DNA from: Parietaria judaica
Taxonomy: Eukaryota > Streptophyta > Magnoliopsida > Rosales > Urticaceae
Length of the DNA stretch: 64,000 nt
Assembly: GCA_954871525.1 (NCBI GenBank)
Contig: OX940864.1
Location: 16,300,001 to 16,364,000 of the forward strand
Reading direction: 5' to 3'
Numbering within the stretch: the stretch's first letter is position 1; each line of letters starts with the position of its first letter. Below, piece by piece: positions 47,476 to 58,050 of this stretch. The position numbers and the translations under genes were made by a program. The notes below the pieces were generated by a model. That model saw only the letters and a list, made by a program, of their open reading frames with translations. It was not told the origin of the DNA and made no database searches.

Positions 47476-49933
47476 TTACTCGGAATCGTCCTTTTGCCTT
47501 TTCGGCGAGTGCTCTTCTTCTTCTACGCCCCGTTTCGATTTAGCTTCGCGGCGCTCCCTCTTTAAACCCTTGGCCTTGTTAGGCAAAACCGTCTCTCCGA
47601 CCTATAAAAACAAGCATAGTATTGAATGCGTGGAGTAAATGTAAAACCGTAGAACATTGGAGAAGCAAGAAAATGAAACAATAGTAAATGTAAAACCGTA
47701 GAACATTGGAGAAGCAAGAAAATGAAACAATAGAAACAATAAAAACAATACTTTTTTTTTTTATATATAAATATTACAAGGAATCAAGATTTATTTTTCC
47801 AACAGAAAATGTAGAGGATATAATATTTTTTATGATAAGATGTTTGAAGTTTGAACATTTTACGAAATATGCTCTTCATTTGAAATAAAAAAAAAAAAAA
47901 CTTTTTCTTTATTTACCTAGAATTTGTTTACTTTATCTTTCTCCTAAATTATACCATTCTAAACACAGCCTTTGTTTAGGCTTCAATGGGCAGTTTAGTC
48001 TTTAGGTCGGGTGACGAGTTTTGTCAATAAACTATACAATCTCCATTAAAAAACAATCTCCTTCTTACCTTCTGATCTGGAATGTAAACTTTTCCGAGCT
48101 TGCCCTCGATGATATCCTTGCTAACATTCTTTTCCTGAATGAATAAACAAAGATATTATAACTTTGTTTCAAGGTGGAAAACAATGTACGATTAAACATT
48201 GGATTAATTAACAAAAGACAAAGTTACTGTTAAGACCCGGTTTCTAATTCGAGAATGGAACTGGAAAAACTTCTTCAATGATGTTCAACAGAAATTTTCA
48301 CTAATCAAACATAACGAGTTAGGCTAACCCTAATTAATGGTGCGCATCTTATATAAGCTTAGACGCCCTTTGATTCCAAAAATACACCTAATGAAAGAAG
48401 ATGCAATTAATGAGATAATAATGATAGTCCAAAGTTACAAACCTTCTTCTTGGGCTTATCTTTGGTAGTTCTCATAGCTTCTTTTCTTAGGTTCTCATTG
48501 GGCAAACGATGCCGACGGACCACAAAATCCATGGACGGGCCCACCTCGACGAGCTCCATCCTCGGGACAACTGTACCGGATTTCTTCAGTCGCAAAGCAC
48601 AATGTGTGAAGAACACTCTCTTAGGAGTAATTGCAGTGCATATATATGCACGGTCTACTCCCGTAAGATTGAGACTCTCCACAACCTGCACATAAAATGA
48701 GATTGAAATTGTAGAAAATATTTTTGATTTAATGTTGTAATTATAGTTAACCATATAATTTGATGGGAAAATATTCACCTCGCCTCGAAATAATTCGAGC
48801 AAAACTTCCTTCAAATGCTTCAATTCGTCGTTATTTTCAAACCCTTCTCCAATAAAGGCAATAAGAGGCTTCGATCCAGCCTTAGGAGATATTTTTTTAT
48901 CAAATTTGAATGATTCCATGGGCTTAAACTTTTCAATACCAACTTCTACGAGATCATATATATGGTGGTCATAAGTTCTGCCGATAACAAGATTGTCAGG
49001 CCGCTTCTTTGAGTGAGAACCAAACTGCAAAATCAAATGTCACGGTTCTTAGTGATAGAACCACACTGCGAAGAAATAGGAGATAACATTAACGGCTTAG
49101 CATTTAATATTAAGCATAGAGTATTGAAACTTCTGAAAGGGCCAAAGGCGATGAAATTGAAACTAAATTTCCTTTCCTCATGTTTGCAGCCCATCTTTTT
49201 GGCCCTATCTTATTTTATTTATGTTTGAAACTAAACTACACAACAGACCCAACACAAATACGGAAGAGGGGTTTTGATAGGATCCAAACACATATTCCAA
49301 CAAAAATCCGGGCAGCGGGAATTCACCAACGCGATGAATCCCCTTGCTAGACACGACAACATAAAAACCATCTACAACCATTTTGTGGGCTAGTAAATGA
49401 CCCTTAACTACATCATTAACCAGAAGACCCCACAAGACCAAATGACTGCCTTGTCCTTCCTCCGATGGTAAGTGAACACGGGTCTATAAGATGCTAAGAA
49501 TCGACTACGTTGCAACAAAATTGGGAAAAAAATGCAAGTTAAAAATATTGCTTGGCTCGAACCACTTACAACGAACATACTACAATCAGTTTTCTGGGAA
49601 AAGAACTCCAACGAGGTCTCACCGCCACTTTCAAACGGCCTAATGTCCCCGTTCTTGCGGCTGTATCTCAAGGCGCTCCCCTTCTTCAACTGGTAAATCT
49701 CCGTCATAACCGAGTTCAAGACCCCGCTCGTCTTCGTCCCGTGAAGAAACAGCGTCTTCTTTCCAGTCTCGACCTAAACAACACCAAAAATTCAAAATTG
49801 CTCACACAATAATATATATAAATCCATAAAGAGCGAAGCTTTGAAAGAAAAAGATCGAACTTACGAGCTTCGGAGCTCGTTTCTCGAGCGCTCGCCTGGC
49901 TCTGCTAGTCTTGGGAGTCCTCACCGACAACAT
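47476..49933 (-). CDS. RPF2: Ribosome production factor 2 (Brix-domain protein)
   Basis: The gene encodes 317 residues in six minus-strand exons: 49933-49865, 49773-49570, 49024-48779, 48685-48443, 48134-48069, 47601-47476. Every junction is GT-AG and in phase 0. It starts MLSVRTPKTSRARRALEKRA, and the Brix domain follows (IRPFESGGETSLEFF, GSHSKKRPDNLVIGRTYDH, IAFIGEGFEN, THCALRLKKSGTVVPRMELV, VGPSMDFVVRRHRLP). It ends in a basic tail (PNKAKGLKRERREAKSKRG). Family role: in the nucleolus Rpf2 with Rrs1 brings the 5S RNP (5S rRNA, uL5, uL18) into the pre-60S subunit. The length is close to Arabidopsis RPF2 and all core motifs look intact. Intron 5 holds a 50-bp tandem duplication (47640-47735). 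Confidence 0.95.
47640..47735. repeat. Tandem duplication (~52 bp) in RPF2 intron 5
   Basis: TGTAAAACCGTAGAACATTG with following GAGAAGCAAGAAAATGAAAC occurs twice in succession. Confidence 0.85.
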
Positions 49934-50035
49934 GCTCTCTGATCCACTTAAAACTGCGATTTCAAAGCATGATCATCAAGTTGTGTACAAATATATACAC
50001 ACACACACACTGCACACATAGGAGAGAGAACGTAC
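49934..50035 (-). other. Likely intron in the RPF2 5' leader
   Basis: Reading the minus strand, a donor (CGACTG|GTACGT) follows the leader at 50036, and an acceptor TTTTAAG lies about 15 bases before the ATG. It includes a (CA)n run. Leader introns are common in plant ribosome-assembly genes. Confidence 0.5.
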
Positions 50036-50100
50036 CAGTCGCGGCGACGAAAAGCAATGGAGCTCGAGGAATGGGAGAGAGAGAGGGGTTTACGGAGGTG

Positions 50101-50110
50101 GTTAGGGTTT
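50101..50110 (-). promoter_or_regulatory. Telo-box in the RPF2 leader/promoter
   Basis: AAACCCTAAC on the minus strand. Established: telo-boxes together with site II motifs mark promoters of plant ribosomal-protein and ribosome-biogenesis genes. Confidence 0.65.
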
Positions 50111-50167
50111 CTCTGAGCTTGGAATTTTGGTGAAATGGTTTTGAATTGTTGAAGACGAAGATATTAA

Positions 50168-50200
50168 TGGGCCAAGAATTTGGGCTTTTCATTTTGGGCC
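50168..50200. promoter_or_regulatory. Site II-type motif cluster upstream of RPF2
   Basis: TGGGCC (50168), TGGGCT (50181) and TGGGCC (50195) lie within 33 bases, about 60 bases upstream of the telo-box relative to the gene. TCP-type factors bind such motifs in known cases. Confidence 0.6.
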
Positions 50201-50695
50201 GTAGGATTCCGTTCGGGCTCAAGTGCACTATCTTGTCGTTTTTATGGATAAACGACAAGGCGTTATATGTGAATTTTGTAGATTAACGTCGTTTCTGCTC
50301 TTTGGATTTAGTTCAAAGATAATAGGTGCAAATGTACCTACGTTTATATGCAAAATTAGAGGTCGGGTACCCAAGTTTCATTTGTTAAGGCCGATGTACA
50401 CAAGCCGGGTAAAAGTGTAGCGCTTGTGTTTTTCGTATCCATTATGTTTTTCGTGCTAGTTTATAGCGACGTGTCATCCGATTCTCATTTAGCACATCTT
50501 GTTTATATTCTATTTATTACGTGGGTACACTACTAACATGTCACTATAAACTAAAAGGGGTGATAAAAATATAGATATCAAAACAGGGGTGACAAAAATA
50601 TAGATATCAAAACTTTGGGTGCTTCAATCTTAACAAATGGAACCAAGGTAAATGACCATTAATTTCACTTAAACTTAAGTATATTTGTGGTTGTT
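50201..50695. other. Intergenic, nothing recognised
   Basis: One ~27-bp duplication (GACAAAAATATAGATATCAAAA type, near 50560 and 50590); otherwise no feature. Confidence 0.4.
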
Positions 50696-50960
50696 ATCTA
50701 GGTGTGAAAGTTTTGTAACCGTTTCTCGGTATCGTCTCGGTTTCGGTATCAATTTCGGATCGGTTTTCAAAAAAATCTGATAAATTAGTTTAAAACCAAG
50801 AACCGATACTTATCGGTTATCGTTTGCCGATACTGATACCGAGAACTGATAGTAAAGCCATATTTCTCGAATTTTGGTATCGGTATCGGTTGTAGTGTAT
50901 ACAACTATGTTTTATTATATAAAGCCATACTAAAACCATACCGAGAACAATGTATACAAA
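50696..50960. mobile_element. hAT-like MITE fragment
   Basis: It starts TAGGTGTGAAAGTTTTGTAA and is followed by CGGTATCGGTTT-type repeats in both directions. No clear right terminus or target duplication. Confidence 0.35.
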
Positions 50961-51985
50961 TTTTTTTTATCATATATATTGACTTGCGAAATCAACTGTC
51001 TCGGTGAATTTGATTACGAGATCGAAAGGATGGAATTTCAATTATCGGAATGACAATTGAACCATGTAACTAGTGCTTGATTGCATTGAATGCGATTACA
51101 AAGAGTGAATCGTATATCTCGAATTGAACATGCCCTTCTCAGTACAGCTTCGACTTCTATTTATAGCCTTTTAATTACAAGGTGTTGCTCTCAACGGTTA
51201 GTTGGACTTGATCTCTTCTCCCACTTGAATGCCGACACGTGTTGTGACGTTATTACTTTGCTCGGAGTTGAATCTTTCTTTGTCGACTATTCCTGCGGGG
51301 AGCATGGCTAAGGTAGTCTTCGTGGGCCTATTATTCGGGATGGCCTGGTCATAGGTGACCGAGTTTTGGAGAAGCCTTCTGATGGGCTGAGCATGCCGGG
51401 TTATGCGTTGGGCTGAGTATTGGGCCTGGCTGCTTCTTGACTGGCCCGAACTCTATTGACACCATATTATATCATGTCGTTTCGTCGTGTGAGTGTAGTC
51501 CATGGTCTCGATGCCATTTCTTCATGGAGGATGAAAATCCACATCGTCAGTGAGCCCCCCAGTGCATTGACCATGGGTTGGTCAATGAACTTCATTTCGT
51601 TTTCACAATGGTGAATTTTCCTTCGAACCACATAAATAAGGGGCAGGAGGATTCGCGGTACTTTTGCCGTTAAAATTTTTCAAAGCAAACTATTATTCAT
51701 TTTTGGCGCGATCTTTTGTTTTCGGATGGCCAAATTTCAATTTGAACAATTCTGTTACGAACCAACTCGGTTCGTGGGGTTTTAGTTGTGCATGAGGTGC
51801 ACATGTGGCGTGGTAGGATTGGCTTGGCGTGTGCTTTTCAACCTTCGATCCTTCACGCCGAATTGTGAGCCAAATGCAACAATTTTTCTAACATAATATC
51901 TGAAATATACCATTTGATCCAAAATACACCAAATCATACCACTGTTTATTACAAAAATACATCACTAAACTCGCACCATGAACTC
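50961..51985. other. LTR-like and unassigned intergenic sequence
   Basis: Bases about 51060-51480 resemble a minus-oriented LTR: the complement contains GGCTATAAATAG near 51160 and a GC-richer GGCCCA/GGGCTGAG tract. No borders found and no coding recognised. Confidence 0.35.
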
Positions 51986-52468
51986 TCAGTCTGCCGCCAC
52001 CCACAGAAATGCACATACCTCCTGAGAAATAGGGCCACGGAAAGAACAACGCGGGATAGCCAAGAAGTCGAAATACGGCGACACCACCAGAATGCCCGAT
52101 GATGCTGCAACATCCATCGATGATGTGGTCCCGAGAAGGCCGTACCGTAGTGTGATTAGATAACCACACATGAAGGGTGCACCGCTGATCAGTGGTCGAA
52201 CATCGGTAATCATGACAAGCACAATAAAAAGAACGAAAATAAAGCCAAAGTAAATGGAAATGCAGCCTGGCACGGTGGTTACGCGCTGCCCCTTGTAGAA
52301 GGGACAAAGACGGTACAAAAAAACATCGCCAGGAAGATGCGAGTCAATGACATGGCCATTCTGAAAAGGGAGAGTACCTTCTCCCAGTCTGGACCCGGCT
52401 TTAGGAAATAGTATACGAGAATTTTGACATGGCTTAATTCTAACTATAAATGTATTGAATCGGTACAA
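51986..52468 (-). CDS. Unrecognised hydrophobic ORF (minus)
   Basis: Open for 160 codons. I do not recognise it. It contains three hydrophobic stretches (ISIYFGFIFVLFIVLVMI; PFMCGYLITLRYGLL; ASSGILVVSPYFDFLAI). It is not shared with any other part of the window and lies opposite a second membrane-type ORF. It could be an exon of an unannotated gene, a TE-borne fragment or chance. Confidence 0.22.
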   Translation of the reverse strand: MYRFNTFIVRIKPCQNSRILFPKAGSRLGEGTLPFQNGHVIDSHLPGDVFLYRLCPFYKGQRVTTVPGCISIYFGFIFVLFIVLVMITDVRPLISGAPFMCGYLITLRYGLLGTTSSMDVAASSGILVVSPYFDFLAIPRCSFRGPISQEVCAFLWVAAD

Positions 52469-52596
52469 ACGTTAGTTCTCTAAACCAGTAACAGTTTTTT
52501 GCAGGTTAACGATTTTCGAGGGATAAAAATCTTTTTTTTTTTTCCAGTAGTTGATTTTTTGGTGTAAATGTTTCACCCTAACTACTCAATACATAA

Positions 52597-52675
52597 CATC
52601 AAGTTCAGTATTGCAGGAGCTGTACTGGTATTGTCATCAAGTTCAGTATTGCAGGAGCTATACTTGTATTGTCGT
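52597..52675. repeat. 39-bp tandem duplication
   Basis: CATCAAGTTCAGTATTGCAG is repeated (about 52598 and 52636), just upstream of the plus-strand ORF. Confidence 0.8.
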
Positions 52676-52833
52676 ATGACCTTCAAAGCCTCCCGCTCTC
52701 ATCTTCATCAGTCCCGGTGAGTTATTTTTTGTATAAGATCTATATAAGGTTATACAAAATGTTAGGCTTTCACACTACCAGCGTGTACCGGAGGAGACGC
52801 TGAGTGATTTCGAGATGGCCATAGAGAGGTCCC

Positions 52834-53343
52834 TTGATACGTACACTACGGCGAGCTACACTTTTTTTTGCTATATCCTTAGGAGGCTTTTATACCCTCT
52901 GGAGCCTGGGTCTCGAGGCGAAAGCCTACACCACCGGGCTTGTCAGGGTATTCCTCCATTCAGATTACCTGTTGTTTCTCATCTCATCGGTGATCGCGTT
53001 TTTTCGCACGCTGATAATGGTTACACATCCACGAGGGAGGCGTTGGTATCGGGTCATCATGCATTATCTTTTCGTCCTGGATTTAACCACCCTTTATTTC
53101 ATGAGTGGCGCGGCTATGATAGCCATGGGTATTGATCTTCGACGTGCGATCTGGATAGCCCCTGCGGTTGCATCTGTCATGCCATTAGTATGTTGCACGA
53201 TTTTCTGTCCGGGCCAGACTTTGGGCCATGCTAGCGAGACAGCAGTTGTTCATGCGGCCGTGGTTGGTGGTGCTGACACAGGGACATCAGATAGGCTTTC
53301 GCTGCGTGCTACGACTACGGTGTCTCCTGATAATATTGTTTGA
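52834..53343 (+). CDS. Unrecognised four-segment membrane-type ORF (plus)
   Basis: Open for about 170 codons but starting at a TTG; the first ATG lies inside (MVTHPRGRRW). Four hydrophobic segments (ATLFFAISLGGFYTLW; YLLFLISSVIAFFRTL; YLFVLDLTTLYFMSGAA; WIAPAVASVMPLVCCTIF) are followed by a Ser/Thr-rich tail. A different upstream frame (EETLSDFEMAIERSLDT) could join through a T8 homopolymer at about 52861 or through splicing, so this may be a broken gene or a terminal exon. No family recognised. Confidence 0.3.
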   Translation: MIRTLRRATLFFAISLGGFYTLWSLGLEAKAYTTGLVRVFLHSDYLLFLISSVIAFFRTLIMVTHPRGRRWYRVIMHYLFVLDLTTLYFMSGAAMIAMGIDLRRAIWIAPAVASVMPLVCCTIFCPGQTLGHASETAVVHAAVVGGADTGTSDRLSLRATTTVSPDNIV

Positions 53344-53681
53344 AGTGTACCTTAGGAGATTTATATGATGTATTCATATGATGTATGGTACAGTTATATG
53401 AGCAAATGAGAGATTTTCTATACTGATGTATTTTGACTGAGACAGGCGTTTCTCATGTTTTTACATTAGTTTACTTCGTATAAAATCAGTTCTATACTTC
53501 TTTGGTTTCAGAGTAATTGTTTCTCATGTTTTTACATTAGTAATTGTTTCTCATGTTTTTACAGTAGTTTACTTCGTATAAAATCTGTTCTATACTTCTT
53601 TAGTTTCAGAGTAATTGTTTACACTGTTCTGAAATTCTTCTAGCTATTATGAAGAAAAGACATAAGAGAAATATATATAAA
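53344..53681. other. Spacer with short duplications
   Basis: TTCAGAGTAATTGTTTCTCA and TTACTTCGTATAAAATC motifs recur two to three times; no gene. Confidence 0.5.
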
Positions 53682-53923
53682 TGTTGATTATATCGATGGA
53701 GATTAGCTATAAACATTAGTTTTTTAATTTTATATTTCCTTGTTTAAATTGTGACATGTCTTTAAGACTTAATTTGTATATGCTTCTTTTTTGGTAGGTT
53801 GCGATAATGAAACTGCTACGACATCCGAATATTGTTCTCTTTATGAAAGTTGTCACGCAGCCACCAAACTTGTCAATAGTCACTGAATATTTATCAAGGT
53901 TTTGGAATTTATTGTAAACAAAA

Positions 53924-53928
<5 letters not shown>

Positions 53929-53991
<63 letters not shown>
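53929..53991. repeat. (AT)n microsatellite in the pseudogene
   Basis: About 31 AT units in the intron 9 equivalent; the functional gene has only about seven units there (31161-31175). Confidence 0.9.
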
Positions 53992-53995
<4 letters not shown>

Positions 53996-54322
53996 GGAAT
54001 GCAAGTTTCTTATTGCTTAATTGTTTTTGCTGCTGAAGAGGAAGCTTGTATAGGCTCTTACACAAACCCAGGGTAAGAGAGATGTTGGATGAGAGGCGTC
54101 CGTTGAGTATGGCTTACTACATGGTATACATTTACATTAATTTACAATGTACTTTTTTGTTTTTCTATTAGAGTTCTTTTCAGTAAATATTAATTTTATA
54201 TTTATTATCTGCACAGGCGAAGAGAATGAATTATCCTCATAAACGTAACCCCCCATTGTTCATCGTGATTTAAAGTCGCCGAAACTTCTGGTTGAAAAGA
54301 AAGATACTGTGAAGGTACTGAA

Positions 54323-54326
<4 letters not shown>

Positions 54327-54373
<47 letters not shown>
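54327..54373. repeat. (AT)n microsatellite in the pseudogene
   Basis: Counterpart of the CTR1 intron 11 tract. Confidence 0.9.
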
Positions 54374-54375
<2 letters not shown>

Positions 54376-55213
54376 GGTCTTGTTTTATTGTTGTTCCTAA
54401 CATTTTTCCTTTTTCTTAGGTGTGCAATTTTGGTCTTTCGCGTCTTAAAGCAAACATTTTCCTTTCATCAAAATCGTTGTTGGGATTGTGAGTATTTATA
54501 TTAAGCCGGAGTTTATTCTTCTAGTCGCCAATTTGACGTGATTTAAGGACTTTTATTTGTTTGTTTGTTTGTTTATTTCTTTATCTTCTTCATCTTACAG
54601 CCGGAATGGATGGCCCCGAAAGTTCTCCGTGACGAACCATCAAATGAGCAGTCTGATGTTTACAGATTTGGGATTATATTGTGGGAAATTGCCAAGCTTC
54701 AACAACCATGGGGTAATTTAAATCCCGCACAGGTCAATTGATCAATGTGTTCGAAATACAATTTTGTTCATGCGTGTGCGTGTGGAAATCGATTATTACA
54801 CCGAAAACCGAATTACTAATAACCGATTATCCGAAGCATTCAGGTTTTAATCGGTTTCAGTTTTTTTTCCTCGATTTTTATCAACTCTGGTTTTTCAATT
54901 TGTATTTGGCGGTCTATGTGAAAAGCATTTTACACTCAAACATTGTATCTAAGAACCAAACTAAGCTCGTTGACGAACTGGTTTAGATTCGGTTTTTATT
55001 TGGGTTTGTATGCTTGACTTCTCCTCTCTATAAGTCGTGGCAGCCGTCAGATTTAGGAACAAAAGGCTCGAGATTCCCCGTGATTTGAACCCTCAGGTTG
55101 CTTCATTAATCGAGGTTTGCTAGGATCAATTAACAATGTCTCCAGTTCTCTAAGTAACACAGCACCACACAGTACATATGTATATGTATTTATATGTCTG
55201 AAGTCATTATCAT

Positions 55214-56377
55214 TGTTATGGGTATTTTTCGAAATCTAAAAAAATTAAGGCCCAACCCAAAAAACTTGTCAAAAAGGCTTAAAAGACTAAAAAAGTCCAC
55301 AAAGACGACCCAGGCTTGCCACAAAAAAGTCAGCGGGACTCGGCCCGAAAAGTCACTTAAAAGCAATGGATTTAAATGTTTTAGCGTTTTAAATTATTGA
55401 AAATAATGAATTTAAATAAAATAAACACTTAAACTAATTTATATAAATATTTTTGGGATCAAATATGAAATAATTTTTTAAAATATAGTCAATTGTATAA
55501 ATCAAAACTCTTAAAGGATTAAAATATAAATAAAGAAAATAAATAGAGGGATGAATAGTGTAAGCCAAATCTGGAGCAACACTATTCATAAAACACATCT
55601 CACTCCATAATGGAGTGAGATATGGAGTTCGGGTGGAGCTCCACCCAACACCATTTTGAAGAAATGGAGTTCGGGTGGAGATGCTCTTAATCACCAAAAA
55701 AAAAAACTTGGGTAGATAACTCAAAAAATTTCAAACATTGGGTATTTTAGCCGCAATTTACCCATATATATATATAATGTATGACTTTCTCATAATAAAA
55801 CTCCACATATCTCGCCGAAGAATTCTTTAATAATATCACTAACTACGAGTATGACTTTCTGTTCTGTATATTAAATTAATCGTCGCTTTTAAGTAATAAG
55901 AATATTAATTAATGACATATTGGTGCGTTGTGATGGGTGAAATATATAAATAAGTTAAATAAATTGCAAAAAAAAAAAATGTACATGGCCGTAATGGATG
56001 AAAACTAAAAGTCACTGCGTATATGTATCAGTATATCTACCTATATGTATATAGATAGATAGCCTAAAAAAAAGATAGATATACATAATACATATATTAT
56101 GGTATCAACATAAATGGCAATATAATATATGTCTTATAGACTTTTTTTTAATAAACTTGAAGCTAGGGATGTAAGAAACACCAAACCAATTGACCAATGT
56201 AAACCTTTATTATCAAAGATGGATGATAAAAAAAATATCATATTTATTGAAGATCCGAGAGACAAAATAATAAGAATTAGGACTATTAATAATAGAGTCC
56301 ACAAAGCTAACATTGAGTTTTGAATATTGGATTGAGTTAATTGCGGTATAAGTACTTAATCTTAAGTTAATTAGGGC
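55214..56377. other. Intergenic with Harbinger-type and other MITE ends
   Basis: Bases about 55400-55705 resemble a Harbinger-derived MITE: inverted GGAGTTCGGGTGGAG motifs and a right end GGTGGAGATGCTCTTA, with a TTA-type target. ATTTTAGCCGCAATTTACCC at about 55742 is an end of the GGTTAATTGCGG family. The rest is AT-rich with no gene. Confidence 0.4.
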
Positions 56378-56697
56378 ACCATACCCTCAAACACATTTAA
56401 TAACGGTATAAGTAACAAAAGTTGGATTACATCCGTATTTGACTAACAACTTCCACGTGGCTGCCACGTCATCCCGTATCTCCCTCTCTCCACCACATCA
56501 GCATTTAGAAATAAAAAAGAACATTAGTAGGAATCGAACCATACCCTCAAACACATTTAATAACGGTATAAGTAACAAAAGTTGGATTACATCCGTATTT
56601 GACTGACAGCCTCCACGTGGCTGCCACGTCATCCCGTATCTCCCTCTATCCACCACGTCAGCATTTAGAAATAAAAAAGGACATTAGTAGGAATCGA
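56378..56697. repeat. 160-bp tandem duplication of MITE-like sequence
   Basis: ACCATACCCTCAAACACATT starts at 56378 and again at 56538. Both units contain CCACGTGGCTGCCACGTCAT, related in style to the MITEs at 22812 and 24275. A third unit begins but diverges after AGGAATCGAA. Confidence 0.85.
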
Positions 56698-56794
56698 AAC
56701 ACTACCCTTCCCCTTGTTACCTACCACAAACATTTCACATTTGTACGGTGGAAAGTTATTTATAAAACTAGTAAATATATCTCAAGACATTTTA

Positions 56795-57058
56795 TTTTTT
56801 TTCATCATGTGGGAATTAGAATTAATTCCAGTTTATCTACTTATATCCATGTGGGGAGGAAAGAAACGTTTGTATTCAGCTACAAAATTTATTTTGTATA
56901 CTGCAGGAAGTTCCGCCTTTTTATTACTGGCAATTCTAGGGATTTGTTTAATTGGTTCATTAGAACCAACATTAAATTTTGAAACATCAGCTAATCAATC
57001 GTATCCGTTAACACTCGAAATTTTATTCTATATTGGATTTTTTATTGCTTTTGCTGTG
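56795..57058 (+). pseudogene. ndhD: Nuclear insertion of plastid DNA: ndhD fragment
   Basis: The plus-strand frame reads [19 protein letters not shown], [36 protein letters not shown] and [11 protein letters not shown], an internal part of plastid NdhD (NADH dehydrogenase-like subunit 4). The first half looks very close to plastid genes. The second half ([14 protein letters not shown]) is more diverged, and the sequence stops abruptly at GCTGTG|AT. No start, stop or neighbouring plastid genes are present, so it is a transferred fragment (NUPT). Mitochondrial nad4 fits less well. Confidence 0.85.
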
Positions 57059-57079
57059 ATTACTTTTCAATTACAATAC

Positions 57080-58050
57080 GTGACTTTTTTCGGACCACGC
57101 TCGGTTGATTTATCTAGAACCGTTATTGTTGACTTTTTGTGCTGGGTTTGATTAATTATTAACGGTCTCGGGTTGACTTTTTTGCACCAAAATTGGTTTG
57201 ACATTTTTATATCGGTTTCGGGTTGAATTTTTGCACCGGAGTCGGTTTGACTTTTTTTGACCGAGTTTGGTTGACTTTTTTGGATATGACTCGGGTAAAT
57301 TTTTTTACCGGGTTTGGTTGAGTTTTTCGTATCGGGCTAGTGTTGATTTTTTTTTTCACTGGTCTTCAGTTGATTCTTTTGGGCCAGATTTCGTTAAACT
57401 TTTTTGGATCGGGCTCGGTTTCACATTTTTTGACCGATCTCAGGCTTACTTTTTGTACCCGGGTTTAGTTGACTTTTCCGTATCGAGAGTCAACCCGAGC
57501 CCAATCCAAAAAGTTCAATTGAACCCGGTTAAAAAAAAATAAGCTCAAAACCGGTCAAAAAAGTTAACACAAGACATGTCCGAGAACAAAAAAAATTCAA
57601 CACGAGCCTGGTTAAAAAAAAGTGAGACCGAGCCAGGTCCAAAAAAGTTAACCAAACTTGACCCAAAAAATTCAACCCGAGGACGGGCTAAAAAATCCAA
57701 TCCGAGACCGGTCTAAAAAAGTCAACATAAGTCCAGTAAAAGAAAAAAAATCAACCCGAGCCATGTCGGAAAAAGTAAACCGAACACGGTAAAAAAAAAT
57801 CAAACCGTCCGATGTAGAAATTCAACCAGAGCCCGGCCAAAACAAAATCAACCTAAGCCCGATGTGAAAAATCTAACCCTAAACCGATATGAAAAGGTCA
57901 AACCGAATTCGGATAAAAAAAAGTCAACCTGAGACCGATCCAAACAAGTCAACCAGAGAACGTGAAAAATAAATCAAACCCGATCCAAAAAGGCAAGCCA
58001 ATACAGGTCTGGTCTGGATAATTCAACCCGAGTGCGGTTCGAAAAAAGTC
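57080..58050. repeat. Degenerate ~20-25-bp minisatellite that reverses orientation
   Basis: From 57080 to about 57485 the unit is GGTTGACTTTTTTG plus a CCGGGCTC-like spacer on the plus strand. From about 57486 to 58050 the same unit appears as its complement (AAAAAGTCAACCCGAGCC). Some 40 units are recognisable, each changed. The core TTGAC equals the W-box core. The whole can fold as a long imperfect hairpin. Mobile-element origin is likely but no terminal repeats were found. Confidence 0.8.

Larger units (their letters stand above)
53682..55213 (+). pseudogene. CTR1: Partial CTR1 pseudogene (kinase exons 9-14 with introns)
   Basis: It corresponds to CTR1 from the end of intron 8 through exon 14, introns included, then jumps to the CTR1 3' flank. 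Exon equivalents are about 53798-53898, 54039-54123, 54217-54315, 54421-54487, 54601-54732 and 55028-55122. Exons 1-8 and 15 are absent. Lesions include one C missing in the run before HRD (54250-54255), DFG changed to NFG (GTGTGCAATTTTGG), GA to KV in FMGAVT, and changed junction bases. Retained introns mean DNA-level duplication, not retrocopying. No functional kinase can be made. Confidence 0.95.

Noticed and set aside
56529..56545. tRNA B-box-like GGTTCGATTCC on the minus strand
   Set aside because: No A-box or cloverleaf around it, and it is part of the 160-bp MITE-like duplication; the second copy has lost the motif.
56795..57058. Mitochondrial nad4 insertion
   Set aside because: The motifs ([28 protein letters not shown]) fit plastid NdhD better.
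57267..57542. 91-codon ORF
   Set aside because: Low-complexity by-product of the TTGACTTTTTT array.
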